Of a stretch of 64,000 nucleotides of DNA, positions 1 through 10,903 are shown in pieces. The DNA lies in the NCBI RefSeq assembly GCF_027595985.1, contig NC_073303.1, forward strand, positions 21,751,102 to 21,815,101, given 5' to 3'. The notes beneath the pieces were generated by a model, which was not told the DNA's origin, made no database searches, and was given only the letters and a program-made list of their open reading frames with translations. Both the position numbers and the translations under genes were made by a program. Within the stretch, counting starts at the first letter, position 1, and every line of letters begins with the position of its first letter. Source of the stretch: Sorex araneus. Lineage: Eukaryota; Chordata; Mammalia; Eulipotyphla; Soricidae.

Positions 1-435
1 CAGCCTCAGAAGCTTCAGAGCCTGGGCCCAGGGGAGAGGAAACCTTCATCACTCAGAGAAATGACCTACATTCTGCCCAACGGGTTTGGGCCTGACCATT
101 TCCCACACCTCAGAGTCAAACAGGAAGAAAAAGATGACTTGATCTCAACAGAGGCAGATGTGGCACTGGCTGGTCCTGAAAGCCAATCATTGCCTAGAAG
201 AGCTTAAAAAATAGGAGATTCTTCGCAGAGCATTTATCTCACAGAAGACCCCTTCTGCTGATCTTTCAAGGAGAAGAAATGATCAAAAGATGATTAGTAC
301 ATTTCACAGAGGTGGATCATCTGGGCTGGTTGAATGGCTCTTTTATGATGATGCATTAGATCGGCTTTTACTTGGATTAAGGAGCGGGGGGAACCATTCA
401 ATTGGATGTTGTGTCTTTCTTTGTATAGACAGATT
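1..435. other. Unclassified sequence
   Basis: No exon or repeat recognised. Confidence 0.4.
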
Positions 436-620
436 TTTATTTTGTTTTGCTCTTAAAAGGGTCACGCCCGGAGATGCTCAGGGGCTTTCCTGACTCTGCA
501 CTCAGAAAATACTTCTGGTGGTGCTTAGGGGATGATATGTGATGCTGGAGATCAAACCCGAACCAGTCATGTGCAAGGCAAATGCCCTACCCACTATTCT
601 ATTGTGCTGGTCCCTGTATA
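436..620 (-). repeat. Type A SINE (duplicated with 2418-2577)
   Basis: Reversed SOR-type SINE with private changes (GGGGCTTTCCTGACTC, GAAAATACTTCTGG). Its 474-633 part, including 16 bp of non-SINE flank, recurs almost unchanged at 2418-2577. Confidence 0.85.
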
Positions 621-633
621 GGCAGATATTTTA

Positions 634-1348
634 TACAAGCATGGGATGTCAGCATCTCTGGACTAATGTAGATGCTTCCTATTATCAAATACAATTGAAG
701 AAAATAATTGGGGAGGCTGATCTGAATATATTTAAGATGCTTCTAAGGTCAGTATCAAACATATATAATCCCTATTTTGTTGCTTAACAGCTCAGCTAGC
801 AATCCTCTTGGAAAACTTTACAAAGACATTCTCATCCCCTAAACCAATTATTTTGTTCATCTGGAAACATTGGGCTTTATTTTCTAACTTATTTCCAATG
901 GAGATATATGTAACCTGACCTGTTTAATATAGTGTGCTGTTTATACTTCCACATTCCCGGTATTATCTGCCTAGATGAGCAAGGAGGGGCTGGGTCCAAA
1001 ACTGCTCTTGTTATTCTTTTCCTCCTTTTTGAATTTTTCAATCAATAGAGGTCTTCTGCATCTTGCCAAATGTAATTCGTATTGATCAGTCGTGCATGTT
1101 TCAGCCGCCAAGGAATGATAACGTCTTTAAATCCCTCCAAATAGTTTCCAGTCTTCAAATTGTAATAACAAAAGCAAGGGAGGTAACATCCCAGTATTAT
1201 GAGTTCCATTTCAGAAGGAGCATCTCTTTGGTGAAGCAATACTCCTCTCACGGTTACAGATATCATAAAAATGAAGCTTTGCTAATCTCATTACAGTTCC
1301 ATGGACACAGACTAGCAGACTCAGATTAAACATTCCAAACAGAGCTCA
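634..1348. other. Unclassified sequence
   Basis: AT-rich with no family recognised. Short ORFs on both strands look random. Confidence 0.4.
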
Positions 1349-1504
1349 GCTGAAGAGATATTACAAGTAGGTAAGGTGCTGGCCTTCCATGGAACCAACC
1401 CCTGTTTGATTGCACAGCACCACCAGAAATCATCTCTGAGCATCATGCCAGGAATAAATCCTGAGCACCACTGGATATGTCCCCAAAACTAATAAAGAAA
1501 AAGA
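1349..1504 (+). repeat. Old type A SINE
   Basis: Diverged copy with CTTCCATGGAACCAACCCCT in the head region, CTGAGCACCACTGG near the end and an A-rich tail. Confidence 0.65.
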
Positions 1505-1796
1505 AACTGAACTAATTCCCAGTCCCCCAGATTTGTTTTCTACAGATTCCCCTCCAGCAGCTTACAACTCCATTTATTCATTTAGGTGGACCCCCATGTC
1601 CAACCATTCTAGCCTACAACCAATTGCTTTGGTTTTCATCTTGCAAAGATCTCTAAAATTCCTGTAAGTTATCCATCTCTGTTCATACCTTCAGGGCTCC
1701 ATTATAGTTTCAATGAGCCTGGGGCATTTATTTTAAGCCTTCTTGGCTCCTGCCTTCATTAAAAATTCTATTTGTGACTTGATATAAAGATAATAA

Positions 1797-2200
1797 AACC
1801 CTAGAAATGTTTCTGAACCCTGCGCCAGGCTGAGTCTTATCTAGGGCACCCCAGAGGGGGGTAGGTGAGCAACCTCCTGCCCAAACAGAGCCCTGGCAGC
1901 TGAAAACTTCCATACTCCAATCACGACCATGCTCACAGCCAGACTCCACAGGCTCAGGACAAACTTTATCCAGGAATGAATCTGTTGAAAAATTCAGGTA
2001 TACAGGTTTGGAGACCAAAATCTATAGTGTCTCACAGAGTCGGGGACAGGCTGCCTCCCCCCCCCCCGCCATTTCCCTGTTCTTCTGGGAACCTGGTAGT
2101 CACATCCATGAACTGCCTCTCGTGCCAAATAAGCTCATTAACAAGCCATGATCCAGAGACTCATAAATAAATATAGAAGCAGATCAACAAGCTGCAGAGA
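1797..2200 (+). repeat. Diverged relative of the RTE-tailed element at 15318-15865
   Basis: Shares an ordered scaffold with that element: CCAGGCTG, a GGGCACCCCAGAGG block, CAGAGCCCTGGCAGCTGAA, ACCATGCTC, and further on ATCCAGAGACT. A C-run and about 90 bp of other sequence interrupt it. No 3' tail is seen. Confidence 0.4.
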
Positions 2201-2245
2201 TGCTTCTAGACCCCAAAGTCACCATCAGTTAAAAATTTAACTCCA

Positions 2246-2417
2246 GGGGGCTGGAGCGATAGCACAGCGGGTAGGGCGTTTGCCTTGCACTCGGCAGACC
2301 CGGGTTCAAATCCCAGCATCCCATATGATCCCCCGAGCACCACCAGGAGTAATTCCTGAGTGCATAGCCAGGAGTGACCCCTGTGCATCACCGGGTGTGA
2401 CCCAAAAAGAAAAATAA
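2246..2417 (+). repeat. Type A SINE
   Basis: Near-consensus copy with intact A box and B box (GGGTTCAAATCCC). Its A-rich end abuts the duplicated segment at 2418. Confidence 0.95.
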
Positions 2418-2577
2418 ATGCTCAGGGGCTTTCCTGACTCTGCACTCAGAAAATACTTCTGGTGGTGCTTAGGGGATGATATGTGATGCTGGAGATCAAA
2501 CCCGAACCGGTCATGTGCAAGGCAAATGCCCTACCCACTATTCTATTGTGCTGGTCCCTGTATAGGCAGGTATTTTA
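2418..2577 (-). repeat. Copy of 474-633 (SINE plus flank)
   Basis: 160 bp with only two differences from 474-633, at a constant offset of 1944. The matched block runs past the SINE into CTGTATAGGCAG flank, so it is a copied segment and not an independent insertion. Confidence 0.95.
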
Positions 2578-2705
2578 ACAATGTGTGTGCGATCTCTTAT
2601 ACAGGGCTTAAAGATTCCAGGGTGAGATACAACAATCTTCACTTACTTTCTTCTAAGGAAAACTTTTCTGATAATTTTTAGCAAATTATTCATAAGAAGT
2701 AATAT

Positions 2706-2868
2706 AAATGATTAGGGCCTGCTATTGGGGCAGATTTAGGTGGTGGTTGGAAACTCGGAAATAACAGTGGTGGGAAGGTTTGCTGGTGGGATTGGTGCTG
2801 GAATATTGAATGTAATAAATCACTATGAACAACTTTATAAAAATTTTAATAAAAATTTAAAAAGATAG
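2706..2868 (+). repeat. L1-type 3' tail
   Basis: GGGATTGGTGCTGGAATATT, a TAATAAATCACTATGAACAA block and an A-rich end match, in order, the tail at 38636-38835 (reversed). Confidence 0.6.
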
Positions 2869-3062
2869 TAGAACCCAAACTGAACTCATTATTTTAGTCA
2901 CATCATTATTATATTACTTTTAAAATTCTAAAATAATTTCATAGACTACTAAAATATGCCACTAGCCCTGAGCACCGTGCTCCTTGCCAAATGTTTAAAG
3001 TTCTTGATCTTCTTCATGGTTTGGGCCCTCGCTAGTTTTACTGACTGCTGGTATAGACACTC

Positions 3063-3694
3063 TTGAAAATTCATTTTGTGGCAGGGTCTGAAATTACCTA
3101 CATATTCACATTTGCTTACAATCCTTCAAAGATTTGTATTGAATTAAAAAAAATTAAGAGAAAGTTCACGCAGTACAATATTCACCATTTTTGCTGTTCT
3201 AAAGTATATAATTTATTGAGACTCTATGTAGTTAAAATGTTGACCAAATTTCACTACTTTCTAATCCAGAACATTTCCATCACCCTCAAAGATGTTTCTT
3301 AGAGCCTCGGAATTCTTCCCCTACTCCTCCCCCACCACCATAAGTCTGTTTTATGACCCATGATTTTACCTATTTTGAAAACTTCACATAAGTGGAATTG
3401 TATAAAATGTAACATTTTTTCAAGGTACATCTAGGTAGTAGCATTTATCGGAACTTTAATTCTTATTATGATGGATGTACTGTCGGGAAATTGTATGGAA
3501 ATACCACATTATTGATCCACTTATCAGGTAAAAGTATGTTTGGGGCTATTTCCACTTCAGAAAATGCAGCTCAATGCCTTTGTGGATCTTTATATTTGAA
3601 GTTGCTTATATTTTTAAAGGGTATATAAAAATATACACACATACATATATGTGTACATATATGTATATTTAATATATGGATGGATGTTAAACTT
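3063..3694 (-). repeat. Old L1 (L1M-type), antisense
   Basis: The plus strand shows the familiar antisense L1 3' region: CAGTACAATATTCACCATTT, then ATAAGTGGAATTGTATAAAA, then TTCAAGGTACATCTAGGTAG. A TSD-flanked SINE interrupts it next. Confidence 0.65.
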
Positions 3695-3708
3695 TGACAG
3701 ATAAAAGT

Positions 3709-3879
3709 GTTTTCTTTTTCTTTTGGGTCACACCCAGCAATGCTCAGGGGTTACTCCTGGCTCTGCGCTCAGGAATTACTCCTGGCGGTGCTTGGGAGAC
3801 CATATGGGATGTCGGGGATTGAACCCAGGTCAGCCACGTGCAAGGCAAATGCCCCACCCGCTGTTATCACTCCAGCCCC
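3709..3879 (-). repeat. Type A SINE with TSD
   Basis: Full reversed copy, flanked by a perfect 14-bp TSD TGACAGATAAAAGT at 3695-3708 and 3880-3893. Confidence 0.97.
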
Positions 3880-3893
3880 TGACAGATAAAAGT

Positions 3894-4410
3894 TTTGCAA
3901 ATATTTTCTGTAAGTTCTCTTAAGAATGTCTCTATATGCACTCACTTCATTTTTACCAAGTCCAATTTATCTATTTTATTTTTATGTCATATTTTATAAA
4001 CCATAGTCTAATTCAAATTTACAAATCAGTTAACCCCAAGTAACTAGACTCATTTGATCCATAGGTCTATTCTATGCCAGTATCACATATTTTAATCATT
4101 GTAGGTTTTTAGTATTTTTAAAACTAAGAAATAGGGTAGTAGCCTGATATTATTTTTATTTTTTAAGAGTGATTTTTGGTCAATTTAGGACAAATCAGTG
4201 CTGGGGAGGTTCCAGCACCAGAATTAGTTGAAATTCTGACAGACAAAGGAAGAAATCTAACTCAATCTTGAAGTGTTACCATATTTACAATATGAGGTGT
4301 CAAATTCATCGATTCAAGATGTCTTTACTTATTCATTTTATTTTTTTTGTAGTTTTCAACATTACAAAGAAAAACTTATACATTTTTATCAAACTAAGTC
4401 TAAAAAGTTG
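3894..4410 (-). repeat. Old L1, antisense, continued
   Basis: Resembles the antisense of L1 ORF2: CATTTGATCCATAGGTCTAT, then TGCCAGTATCACATATTTTA, then a TTGTAGGTTTTTAGTATTTT block. Interrupted copy of the element at 3063. Confidence 0.55.
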
Positions 4411-4414
4411 TATT

Positions 4415-4640
4415 GTGATTTTTTTGTGGGAACCTCCCTGTTTTTTCTTAGGGGTTCAAGGGTCACTTCCTGGGGATACTTGGTTCAGTTGAACAGTTGG
4501 TGCTTGACCCAGTAATGTAATATCACCACAAGTGGAGAGCCACCAGGACCACACCTGGTAACACTGAGGGTGGGGCATCACGTGCAGGGATCAAACTTGG
4601 CTAACTCCACCCTTGGAGCTATCTTTCCTCTGTGCCAGAG
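4415..4640 (-). repeat. Possible very old SINE
   Basis: Only scattered SINE-like words in reverse (GGACCACACCTGGTAACAC, GGGATCAAACTTGGC, CTTGGAGCTATC). Confidence 0.3.
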
Positions 4641-4689
4641 ATATGCATGTTTCCAAATTGCTTAACTTACTTGGATTAATTTTGTGGAC

Positions 4690-4932
4690 CTAATATAGCA
4701 CAGCGGGTAGGGCGTTTCCCTTGCACTTGGCCGACCAGGTTCGATTCCTCTGCCCCTATCGAAGAGCCCGGCAAGCTACCGAGAGTATCTCACCAGCACG
4801 GCAGAGCCTGGAAAGCTATCCCTGGTATATTCGATATGCCAAAAACAGTAACAAGTCTCACAATGGAGATGTTACTGGTGCCCGCTCGAGCAAATTGATG
4901 AACAACGGGATGACAGTGCTACGGTGCTAATA
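4690..4932 (+). repeat. Type B (RTE-tailed) SINE
   Basis: tRNA-like head (GGTTCGATTCC), then GAGCCCGGCAAGCTACCGAG, ATTCGATATGCCAAAAACAG, GTTACTGGTGCCCGCTCGAG, and a tail of CAGTGCTACGGTGCTA units. The start of the head is degraded. Confidence 0.92.
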
Positions 4933-6110
4933 CATGTCCTATACTAGATAATGCCTTACATTAGGAAGAATGATCTCATCCTCCCAAAAACTTCTAATGT
5001 GGGATGGAATGTTTAAGATGTCTGTAGGACTTAGTTTATAGTGCTCCATAGAACTTTATTTCCTTATCAAAGATCTTCCTGGTTTTACTCAGAATTTAAT
5101 GTGAGATATTGAAGTCACAAATTATTCTGCTGAATTGTCTGGTTTTTTCCCTTCAAATTTGAAATTACTTCTTCATGTATTTAGGGACCCTATTGTTGCA
5201 TGCATATATGCTTACATTTTCTTCTGGAAGTATTAACTATCTTATTATCATATATTGTTTCCTCCCCTTACTTGACTCCCTCTTATTATAAACTCTTCTG
5301 GATTATTTTGTCTCATTTAGTAGAACATCATGCATTCTTCTTTTTGGCTACTATTTGCACAAAGCATCTCTATTATTTATTTATTTATTTATTTTTTGCC
5401 ACAAATTGCTGTGTTCAGGGCTTACTCCTAGCTCCGTGCTGAGGCTGACTCCCAGTGAGATTTGGAGGACCATATGCGGTGTTGGGAATTGAGTCCAGGT
5501 CAGTTGCATGCAAAGCAAATTCCATCCCCACTGTACTATCTCTTCAACTGACATCCTTTTAAAGTATTTGTTCCTTTGAATCTACAGTGAATTTCTTACA
5601 GAATATAGTTAGATCATGATTCCCTCCCCCCCCCAATATTCAGTCTGCCAAACTCTGCTTTTAGGACATCTAATTTAATTATAGTCGATGTAATTATTGA
5701 TAAGGGAAGACTTATTTTTGCCATTTTTCCTATATGTTTGTTTATTTATTTTGCTCTGTTTATCCTTCTTAACATTCTGTTCTGTGAAAAAGATATTTTC
5801 TAGCATTCCATTTCAAGTCTCTTATCATTTTTTGCTATATTTTTAGATTTTTTTCTCTAGTGGTTGCCTGTGATTTATAATTAATATATTAATTTATAAC
5901 AACATAGTTGAGATCATTGCCAACTTTATTTCAATTGTATAATTTAACTGCTCCTATGTAACTCTCTGGCTCCACTTTATAGTGTGACTGTCATATATCA
6001 CATCTTTCATATTTTGTATACTTGTCCATATATATCCAAATTTATAGCTTTATAAAGTTATTATTAGAATCGGTTTAAAAATGGGTAATTGCAAACAAGC
6101 AATACTCATG
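4933..6110 (-). repeat. Old L1, antisense, with nested SINE
   Basis: AT-rich sequence resembling antisense L1M 3' region (for example TGTAATTATTGATAAGGGAA, then GTGGTTGCCTGTGATTTATA). It is interrupted by the SINE at 5366-5556. Assignment is by resemblance only. Confidence 0.5.
5366..5556 (-). repeat. Type A SINE, diverged
   Basis: Reversed: TATT repeats at the left, GTGTTCAGGGCTTACTCCTA, GACCATATGCGGTGTTGGGA, then CACTGTACTATCTCTTCAAC at the head. Confidence 0.8.
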
Positions 6111-6129
6111 CTCTCTTCTGTAGTTCCTA

Positions 6130-6245
6130 CATAATCATCTGTGTTGTTATGCTTTCAGAGGAAGAATGCTGAGGGAATCAAACCCTAAGCCTCCTATATT
6201 GTAAAGCAAGAACTCTTGACACTGAACTACACATGCAGTCTCTCT
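6130..6245 (-). repeat. Old SINE fragment
   Basis: Reverse B-box-like GGGAATCAAACCC followed by GTAAAGCAAGAACTCTTGAC suggests the tRNA head of an old copy. Confidence 0.35.
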
Positions 6246-6825
6246 CTATGCATTCTGAATTTTTTCATGTAGGTTCAAGGAACTGTCTTGCTCTTTTCAC
6301 TTTGGCCTCAGGATTTCCCTTGAACATTTTCTGTACTATATCTGAGAGCAGCATGCTCTCTCAGATTTTGTTGATTTGAAGGTGTCATTAATATATTCAT
6401 CATTTTAAATAACTGTTCCTGCGGTGTCCTCCATCCCTCTGGAGAGCCCGGCCAGCTACCAAGAGTATCCCACCCACACGGCAGAGCCTGGAAAGCTCCC
6501 CGTGGTGTATTTGATGTGCCAAAAACAGTAACAAGTCTCACAGTGGAGATGTTACTGGTGCCCGCTCGAGCCAATCGATGGACAATGGGACCACAGTGCC
6601 ACAGTGCCATAGTTCCTGCTGTATATCAGATTCTTAGTTAGCAATGGATGTTTTTCGGTATTCTGCATCTGCGACCATGTCATCAATACCCATCCATCTT
6701 GGTTTCTAATGAGAAGCCAGCTCTAAAAATCAGTGAAGATCCCTGATTGCCTCCAAGATTTTTCTGTCTCATCTTGTGGCAGTGATGAAAGAGGACGCCA
6801 TAGTGGGGTAGACAAGACCAAGCTG
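6246..6825 (-). repeat. Old L1, antisense, split by a type B SINE
   Basis: The 6612-6825 part resembles the antisense L1 segment around CATCTTGGTTTCTAATGAGA and GAAGCCAGCTCTAAAAATCA. The 6246-6428 part precedes it in L1 order. Confidence 0.45.
6428..6611 (+). repeat. Type B SINE, head missing
   Basis: Starts in the body (TCCATCCCTCTGGAGAGCCC) and runs to the RTE-like block and CACAGTGCCACAGTGCCATA tail. 5' truncation as expected for target-primed insertion. Confidence 0.88.
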
Positions 6826-6976
6826 AGATGGAGAGATAGTACAGCGGGGGAGGTGCTTGCTTGGCGGGGGGCAGAGCCAGCTTTGAGCCCAGCGTTACGT
6901 CTGGTCTTCTGAGCGCAAGCCCAGAAGTAGACCCTGAGCACAGACTGGTGTCGTTCCCCAAACAAAAACCAAACCA
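6826..6976 (+). repeat. Type A SINE, old (first of three in tandem)
   Basis: Diverged head (GGAGAGATAGTACAGCGGGG), TGAGCACAGACTGGTGTCGT near the end, A-rich tail. Confidence 0.75.
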
Positions 6977-7144
6977 TGGGGCTGGAGCAATAGCACAGCG
7001 GGTAGGGCGTTTGCCTTGCACGCGGCCGACCCAGCTTCCCATATGGTCCCCTGAGCACCGCCAGGGGTAATTCCTGAGTGCAGAGCCAGAAGTAACCCCT
7101 GTGCATCGCCGGGTGTGATCCAAAAAAAAGCAAAAAAAAAAAAA
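6977..7144 (+). repeat. Type A SINE (second of three)
   Basis: Near-consensus, but lacks the B-box region: the head passes from GCGGCCGACCCAGCTT straight into CCCATATGGTCCC. Poly(A) tail 7132-7144. Confidence 0.93.
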
Positions 7145-7332
7145 CCATGGGGCCAGAGCGATAGCACAGAGGGTAGGGCGTTTGCCTTGCACGCGGCCGA
7201 CCTGGGTTCAATCCCCGGCATCCCATATGGTCCCCCAAGCACCGCCAGGAGTGGTTCCTGAGTGCAAAGCCAGGAGTAATCCCTGAGCATCGCTGGGTGT
7301 GACCCAAAAAGCAAAAAAAAAAAAAAAAAAAA
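7145..7332 (+). repeat. Type A SINE (third of three)
   Basis: Near-consensus with a 20-nt A tail. All three copies join at an A-run followed by CCATG, so each inserted at or near the tail of its neighbour. Confidence 0.95.
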
Positions 7333-7764
7333 GCCATGAAAAGGTCAGGCTTGGGCATGAGGCCAATCTGGGTCCCAGCTATGTTTTTGTTTTTTTGGGT
7401 TTTTTTTTCTAGCTGCTTTTCTCACATCTGTAGGATTATAACGATGTCTGCTACTCAGATTTTTGTGCAGAGAGACTGAAATTGTTTTAGTGAGGTGTGA
7501 AAAATAAACAGATTGCTTGAGTGGACAAACTCAGGAGCTGCTCTGTCCAGGAGAGACTGGTCTTTGTTCCTGACCAACTGCTTAGTATTGATACTATAAT
7601 GATACTATAGTATTGATACTATAATCAATATATATTGATCACATTGATACTATAATGACCATGCCCCTCACCCCCCGCCCCCGAGCCCTTTATTCACTTT
7701 ACAGTATGTTTTCCATCAACAAGGTCTTATACCTGCCGACAGAAACACTATTCATATCTACATC
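7333..7764. other. Unclassified sequence with a local AT repeat
   Basis: At 7586-7656 the words TTGATACTATAAT and GATACTATAG recur several times in both directions. Otherwise nothing recognised. Confidence 0.4.
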
Positions 7765-7768
7765 CTAG

Positions 7769-8674
7769 TGATGTCTGTGGCCCCCACGAGTGGCTCATGT
7801 GAAGTGGGGAGGAGAAAGACGGTCACTTTCTCCTGATCTGCCTCTGCCTCCAGGACTCAGGGTTACTGGGTTCTTGTCTCGCCTTGCAGAAAGGAATTTC
7901 AGGAGTAGATGAGCAGTGAAATTACAATTTTCATTTGGAGGTTTTGCTTTTTGGGTCACACCTGGCGATGCACAGGGGTTACTCCTGGCTCATGCACTCA
8001 GGAATTACTCCTGGCAGTGCTCAGGGGACCATATGGGATGCTGGAAATCGAACCCAGGTCAGCCGCATGCAAGGTAAAATGCCCTACCCACTGTGCTATC
8101 ACTCCAGCCCATTATTTGGAGGTTTTGAAGGGAAGGAGGGAGAGAAAGTCGGGGAGTGGAGAGTAATATCTCGAAGCCGAGGTTCTCCAAGGGTGGAGAG
8201 AGTCCTACACACATCCCAGCATTAGGCGTTCCAGCATTAGACACGAGAGCATGAAAGTACACATCTCAAGAGGGGAGATGCGGGCAACACATGTGTTCAG
8301 GCACTGCATGTGCTCTGCCACATGGACACAGGCAGCACATGGGCTCAGGCCACATATGTGCTCACTTCCTTTGTTCAAGGTGGCCTTTATTGGGTTTCTC
8401 CAGCCTGCCCCCATATGGGGCTTCTACCTAGGTAAAAGTCGTTGCTAGGGAGGTTACCAAGGGAGTTGAGAGTGGTGATGGTCTTCTTTGAAATCCTTCC
8501 TGGCCTTTTGTTGCTGCAGGAGCTTCTGTTGAAGGGCGTTGGTCCAGCCTCCTAAGGGTCTGCTACAGACGGGCACTAGTTCTCCATGAGGTCAGGGCTA
8601 TTGCTTCCCAGGAAATGTACTGCCGTGGCCGTGGGAGGGGCCTTCCCTGTCTGCCTGCTTGCCTGCCTACATCA
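7769..8674 (-). repeat. Solo LTR of an endogenous retrovirus (family 1, copy 1)
   Basis: Ends are TGATGT...ACATCA, flanked by CTAG at 7765-7768 and 8675-8678, a 4-bp TSD typical of class I ERVs. It aligns along its length with 10167-10899 and 35103-36010. A SINE (7947-8113) has inserted into it. No internal retroviral sequence flanks it, so it is a recombined solo LTR. Orientation is taken from copy 2. Confidence 0.85.
7947..8113 (-). repeat. Type A SINE inside the LTR
   Basis: Full reversed copy with a 14-bp TSD ATTTGGAGGTTTTG at 7933-7946 and 8114-8127. Copy 2 of the LTR has the empty site. Confidence 0.97.
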
Positions 8675-8678
8675 CTAG

Positions 8679-8898
8679 AACATTTCAGCGCCCCCCCCAC
8701 ACACACACTATATCACTTCTCTTAGAGTGTTACACAAGGTCCTTAATATAATTGTAATGAGTGCCCTAACCTTCCCTTAAACATGCCTTAATATAAGCAA
8801 CTGGCTTCATACACAGTTCTTTGTTGTCAGTACCTTTTGTGTTTTTAAATCCTGGAGCTGTTATATTTCACTTCTGTCTCCCCAGCTCTGACCACTTT

Positions 8899-8940
<42 letters not shown>

Positions 8941-9257
8941 AAGCAAGGCACATATATATGGATTACCTGTTGCAGATTTAGACCTCATTGTCATAAATAT
9001 CTTCCCCAGAGAGGTCCACTGTTGCAAGCCCAAACCTGCCCACACCGAAGGTGAAGGTCAAGAGTCCCGTAAAGTAGGCTTAAGAGGTATGCGACAACAC
9101 CCGGGAATTAAAGTCTCTGCTATACCTTCCTGGGCTCTACATTCTGTCTGCTCACAACCCACCTCCACCCGACCGCTTCCTGCTTTACCTGCCTCCCCTG
9201 GTTATACTGCTGCTCTCATCTTGACTGAATCCAAAGAACTTCTATTTCCAATGCCTG
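8679..9257. other. Unclassified sequence with (TA)n
   Basis: A TA microsatellite occupies 8902-8937. Nothing else recognised. Confidence 0.5.
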
Positions 9258-9350
9258 TTTAATTCATTCAACAAATATTTATTGAGCAGCTAGCATATGC
9301 AAGGCTCCTTTCCAGGTGCTAAAGGCATAGCCAAGAGCAACAAGTGGAAT
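9258..9350 (-). repeat. L2 3' fragment
   Basis: TTCATTCAACAAATATTTAT, TGAGCAGCTAGCATATGCAA, then CCAGGTGCTAAAGGCATAGC is the antisense of the LINE2 3' end. Confidence 0.75.
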
Positions 9351-9889
9351 GCAAATTTATACTCTCCTGGGGGTGGGGGATGAGAGGTTTGTCTCTGAAA
9401 TCCAGACCCAATAAAGAGTTCATTATCTTCTCTCATAACAAGAAGGCTCAGGTAAATCCGCCAGTTCGATGGGTGTCAGAAGATCTTCCTTCTTCTTGGG
9501 TGTCTTCAAGGGGGATAGTCAGAATGAATCTTAAATAAACAGGCCGGGGGCATCCTTCTCTGTGGAAAGAGATGCTCCTTTGAGGATTCTGTTTTTCCTT
9601 TGCTGTTTCCCCCCCTGGTTTGCCAGCTGCTGGAGGAAGTCTGTCTCTCTGTGGTTCTTGGACAACAGTGGAGATTTTCTTAAGGATAAGATTCCTCTTG
9701 ACAATCTGCCACTTCTCTGTTAATCAGCCAGTGCCCAGGAGCTATTGATTCATGAATAAATATTATACAGCAGGGCCAAAATTTTCATAATACCGTCCTT
9801 TAGTGGCATAAAACTCTTGGATCCCAAATTACCTTTTTTACACACTTACCGGTGGCTCCTCTGTCTCTCCCGCTAATTTCCTCTTTAGG
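9351..9889. other. Unclassified sequence
   Basis: No feature recognised. Confidence 0.4.
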
Positions 9890-10062
9890 GGGAGGGAGGG
9901 TCTAAGCAATGCTCAGAAGACACTGAGGTCCTTGACCATCCTAGCCAGTTAGTTGTTCGGTGTTAGGTCCCAAGATGCCTGGGTCTCTATATGATGTCAG
10001 GGGTCAAACCTCTGTGGGGTCCATGTCGAGCCCTAACCCTTGTACTCTCTCCCTGGCCCCTG
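9890..10062 (-). repeat. Old type A-like SINE
   Basis: Reversed words AGCAATGCTCAGAAGACAC, GGGTCAAACCTCTGTGGGG and GTACTCTCTCCCTGGCCCC in SINE order. Confidence 0.5.
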
Positions 10063-10166
10063 ATTTCTTTCTTACGTTGGAATTGTTGTGTTGACTTTTA
10101 AGTCCATGTGGTGCCAGGTCTCCTTTGTATCATTTTATATACTGATACTGATTGTACTGGTCATCC

Positions 10167-10899
10167 TGATGTCGGAGGGCCCCACAGGTGACTTATGGGA
10201 GGTGGTAAGGAGAAAGGCGGTCACTTTCTCCCATCTGCCTCTTGCACCCGGGACCCAGGGTTACTGGGTTATTGTCTCACCTCACGAGTGACAAGCAGTG
10301 AAGTAAGACAGATTTTATTTGGAGGTTTTGAAGGGAAGGAGGAAGAGAAAGTGGGAGAGAGTGGAGAGTAACGTGCTCAAGAGAGAACCCGGGCTTCTCC
10401 AAGGGCGGAGAGAGCCCTACACACATCCCAGCATCAGGCATGAAAGCATTAAAGCCCACATCTCAAAGAGAGGAGATGGAGGTGATACATGTGCTCGGGT
10501 GACACATGTGCTTAGGCAGCACATGTGCTCAGGCACCACGTGTGTTAGGTCACATGGGCTCAAGCAGGACATGGACTCCGGCAGCATATGCACGCCCTTC
10601 CTTTGTTCCAGGTGGCTTTTATAGGGTTTCTGCAACCTGTCCCCTTGTGGGGCTTCTACTAGGTCAAAGTCTGTTGCTAAGGCAGTTGGAAGTGGTGATG
10701 GTCTTTGAAATTCCTTTCCTGCCTTTTGTTTCTGCTGGGGCTTTTCCTAGTGTATTGCTGTCACCAGGTGAGGGTCTTATCAGGTTTCTTTTCCCCCAGA
10801 TTTCTGTTGAGGATCTTATCAGCCTTTTGCTACTTCCCAGGAAATTTTCTCTCATTGCCTTGGGAGGGGCCTTCCCTAGCTGCCTGCCTGCCTACATCG
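10167..10899 (-). repeat. Solo LTR of an endogenous retrovirus (family 1, copy 2)
   Basis: Bounded by the 4-bp TSD ATCC at 10163-10166 and 10900-10903. It begins TGATGT and ends ACATCG (one change from CA). On the minus strand TATAAAAG lies at 10623-10616 and AATAAA at 10319-10314, in the right order for promoter and poly(A) signal. Between them is a degenerate array of about 19 bp built on CACATGTGCTCAGGCAG (about 10480-10590). Confidence 0.87.
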
Positions 10900-10903
10900 A
10901 TCC

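Noticed and set aside
2246-2330. tRNA-like A and B boxes in many places
   Set aside because: They belong to SINE heads with SINE bodies and tails; none folds into an intact tRNA with its own acceptor stem, so no tRNA gene is called.
6895-7358. Overlapping minus-strand ORFs of 139-211 codons
   Set aside because: They lie across three SINE copies. The repeated peptides (such as GSHPAMLRGYSWLC) recur wherever a type A SINE is read in reverse, so they are repeat translation and not genes.
7769-10899. A provirus with two LTRs at 7.8 and 10.2 kb
   Set aside because: Each LTR has its own TSD, and the DNA between them shows L2, SINE and unique sequence but no gag, pol or env.
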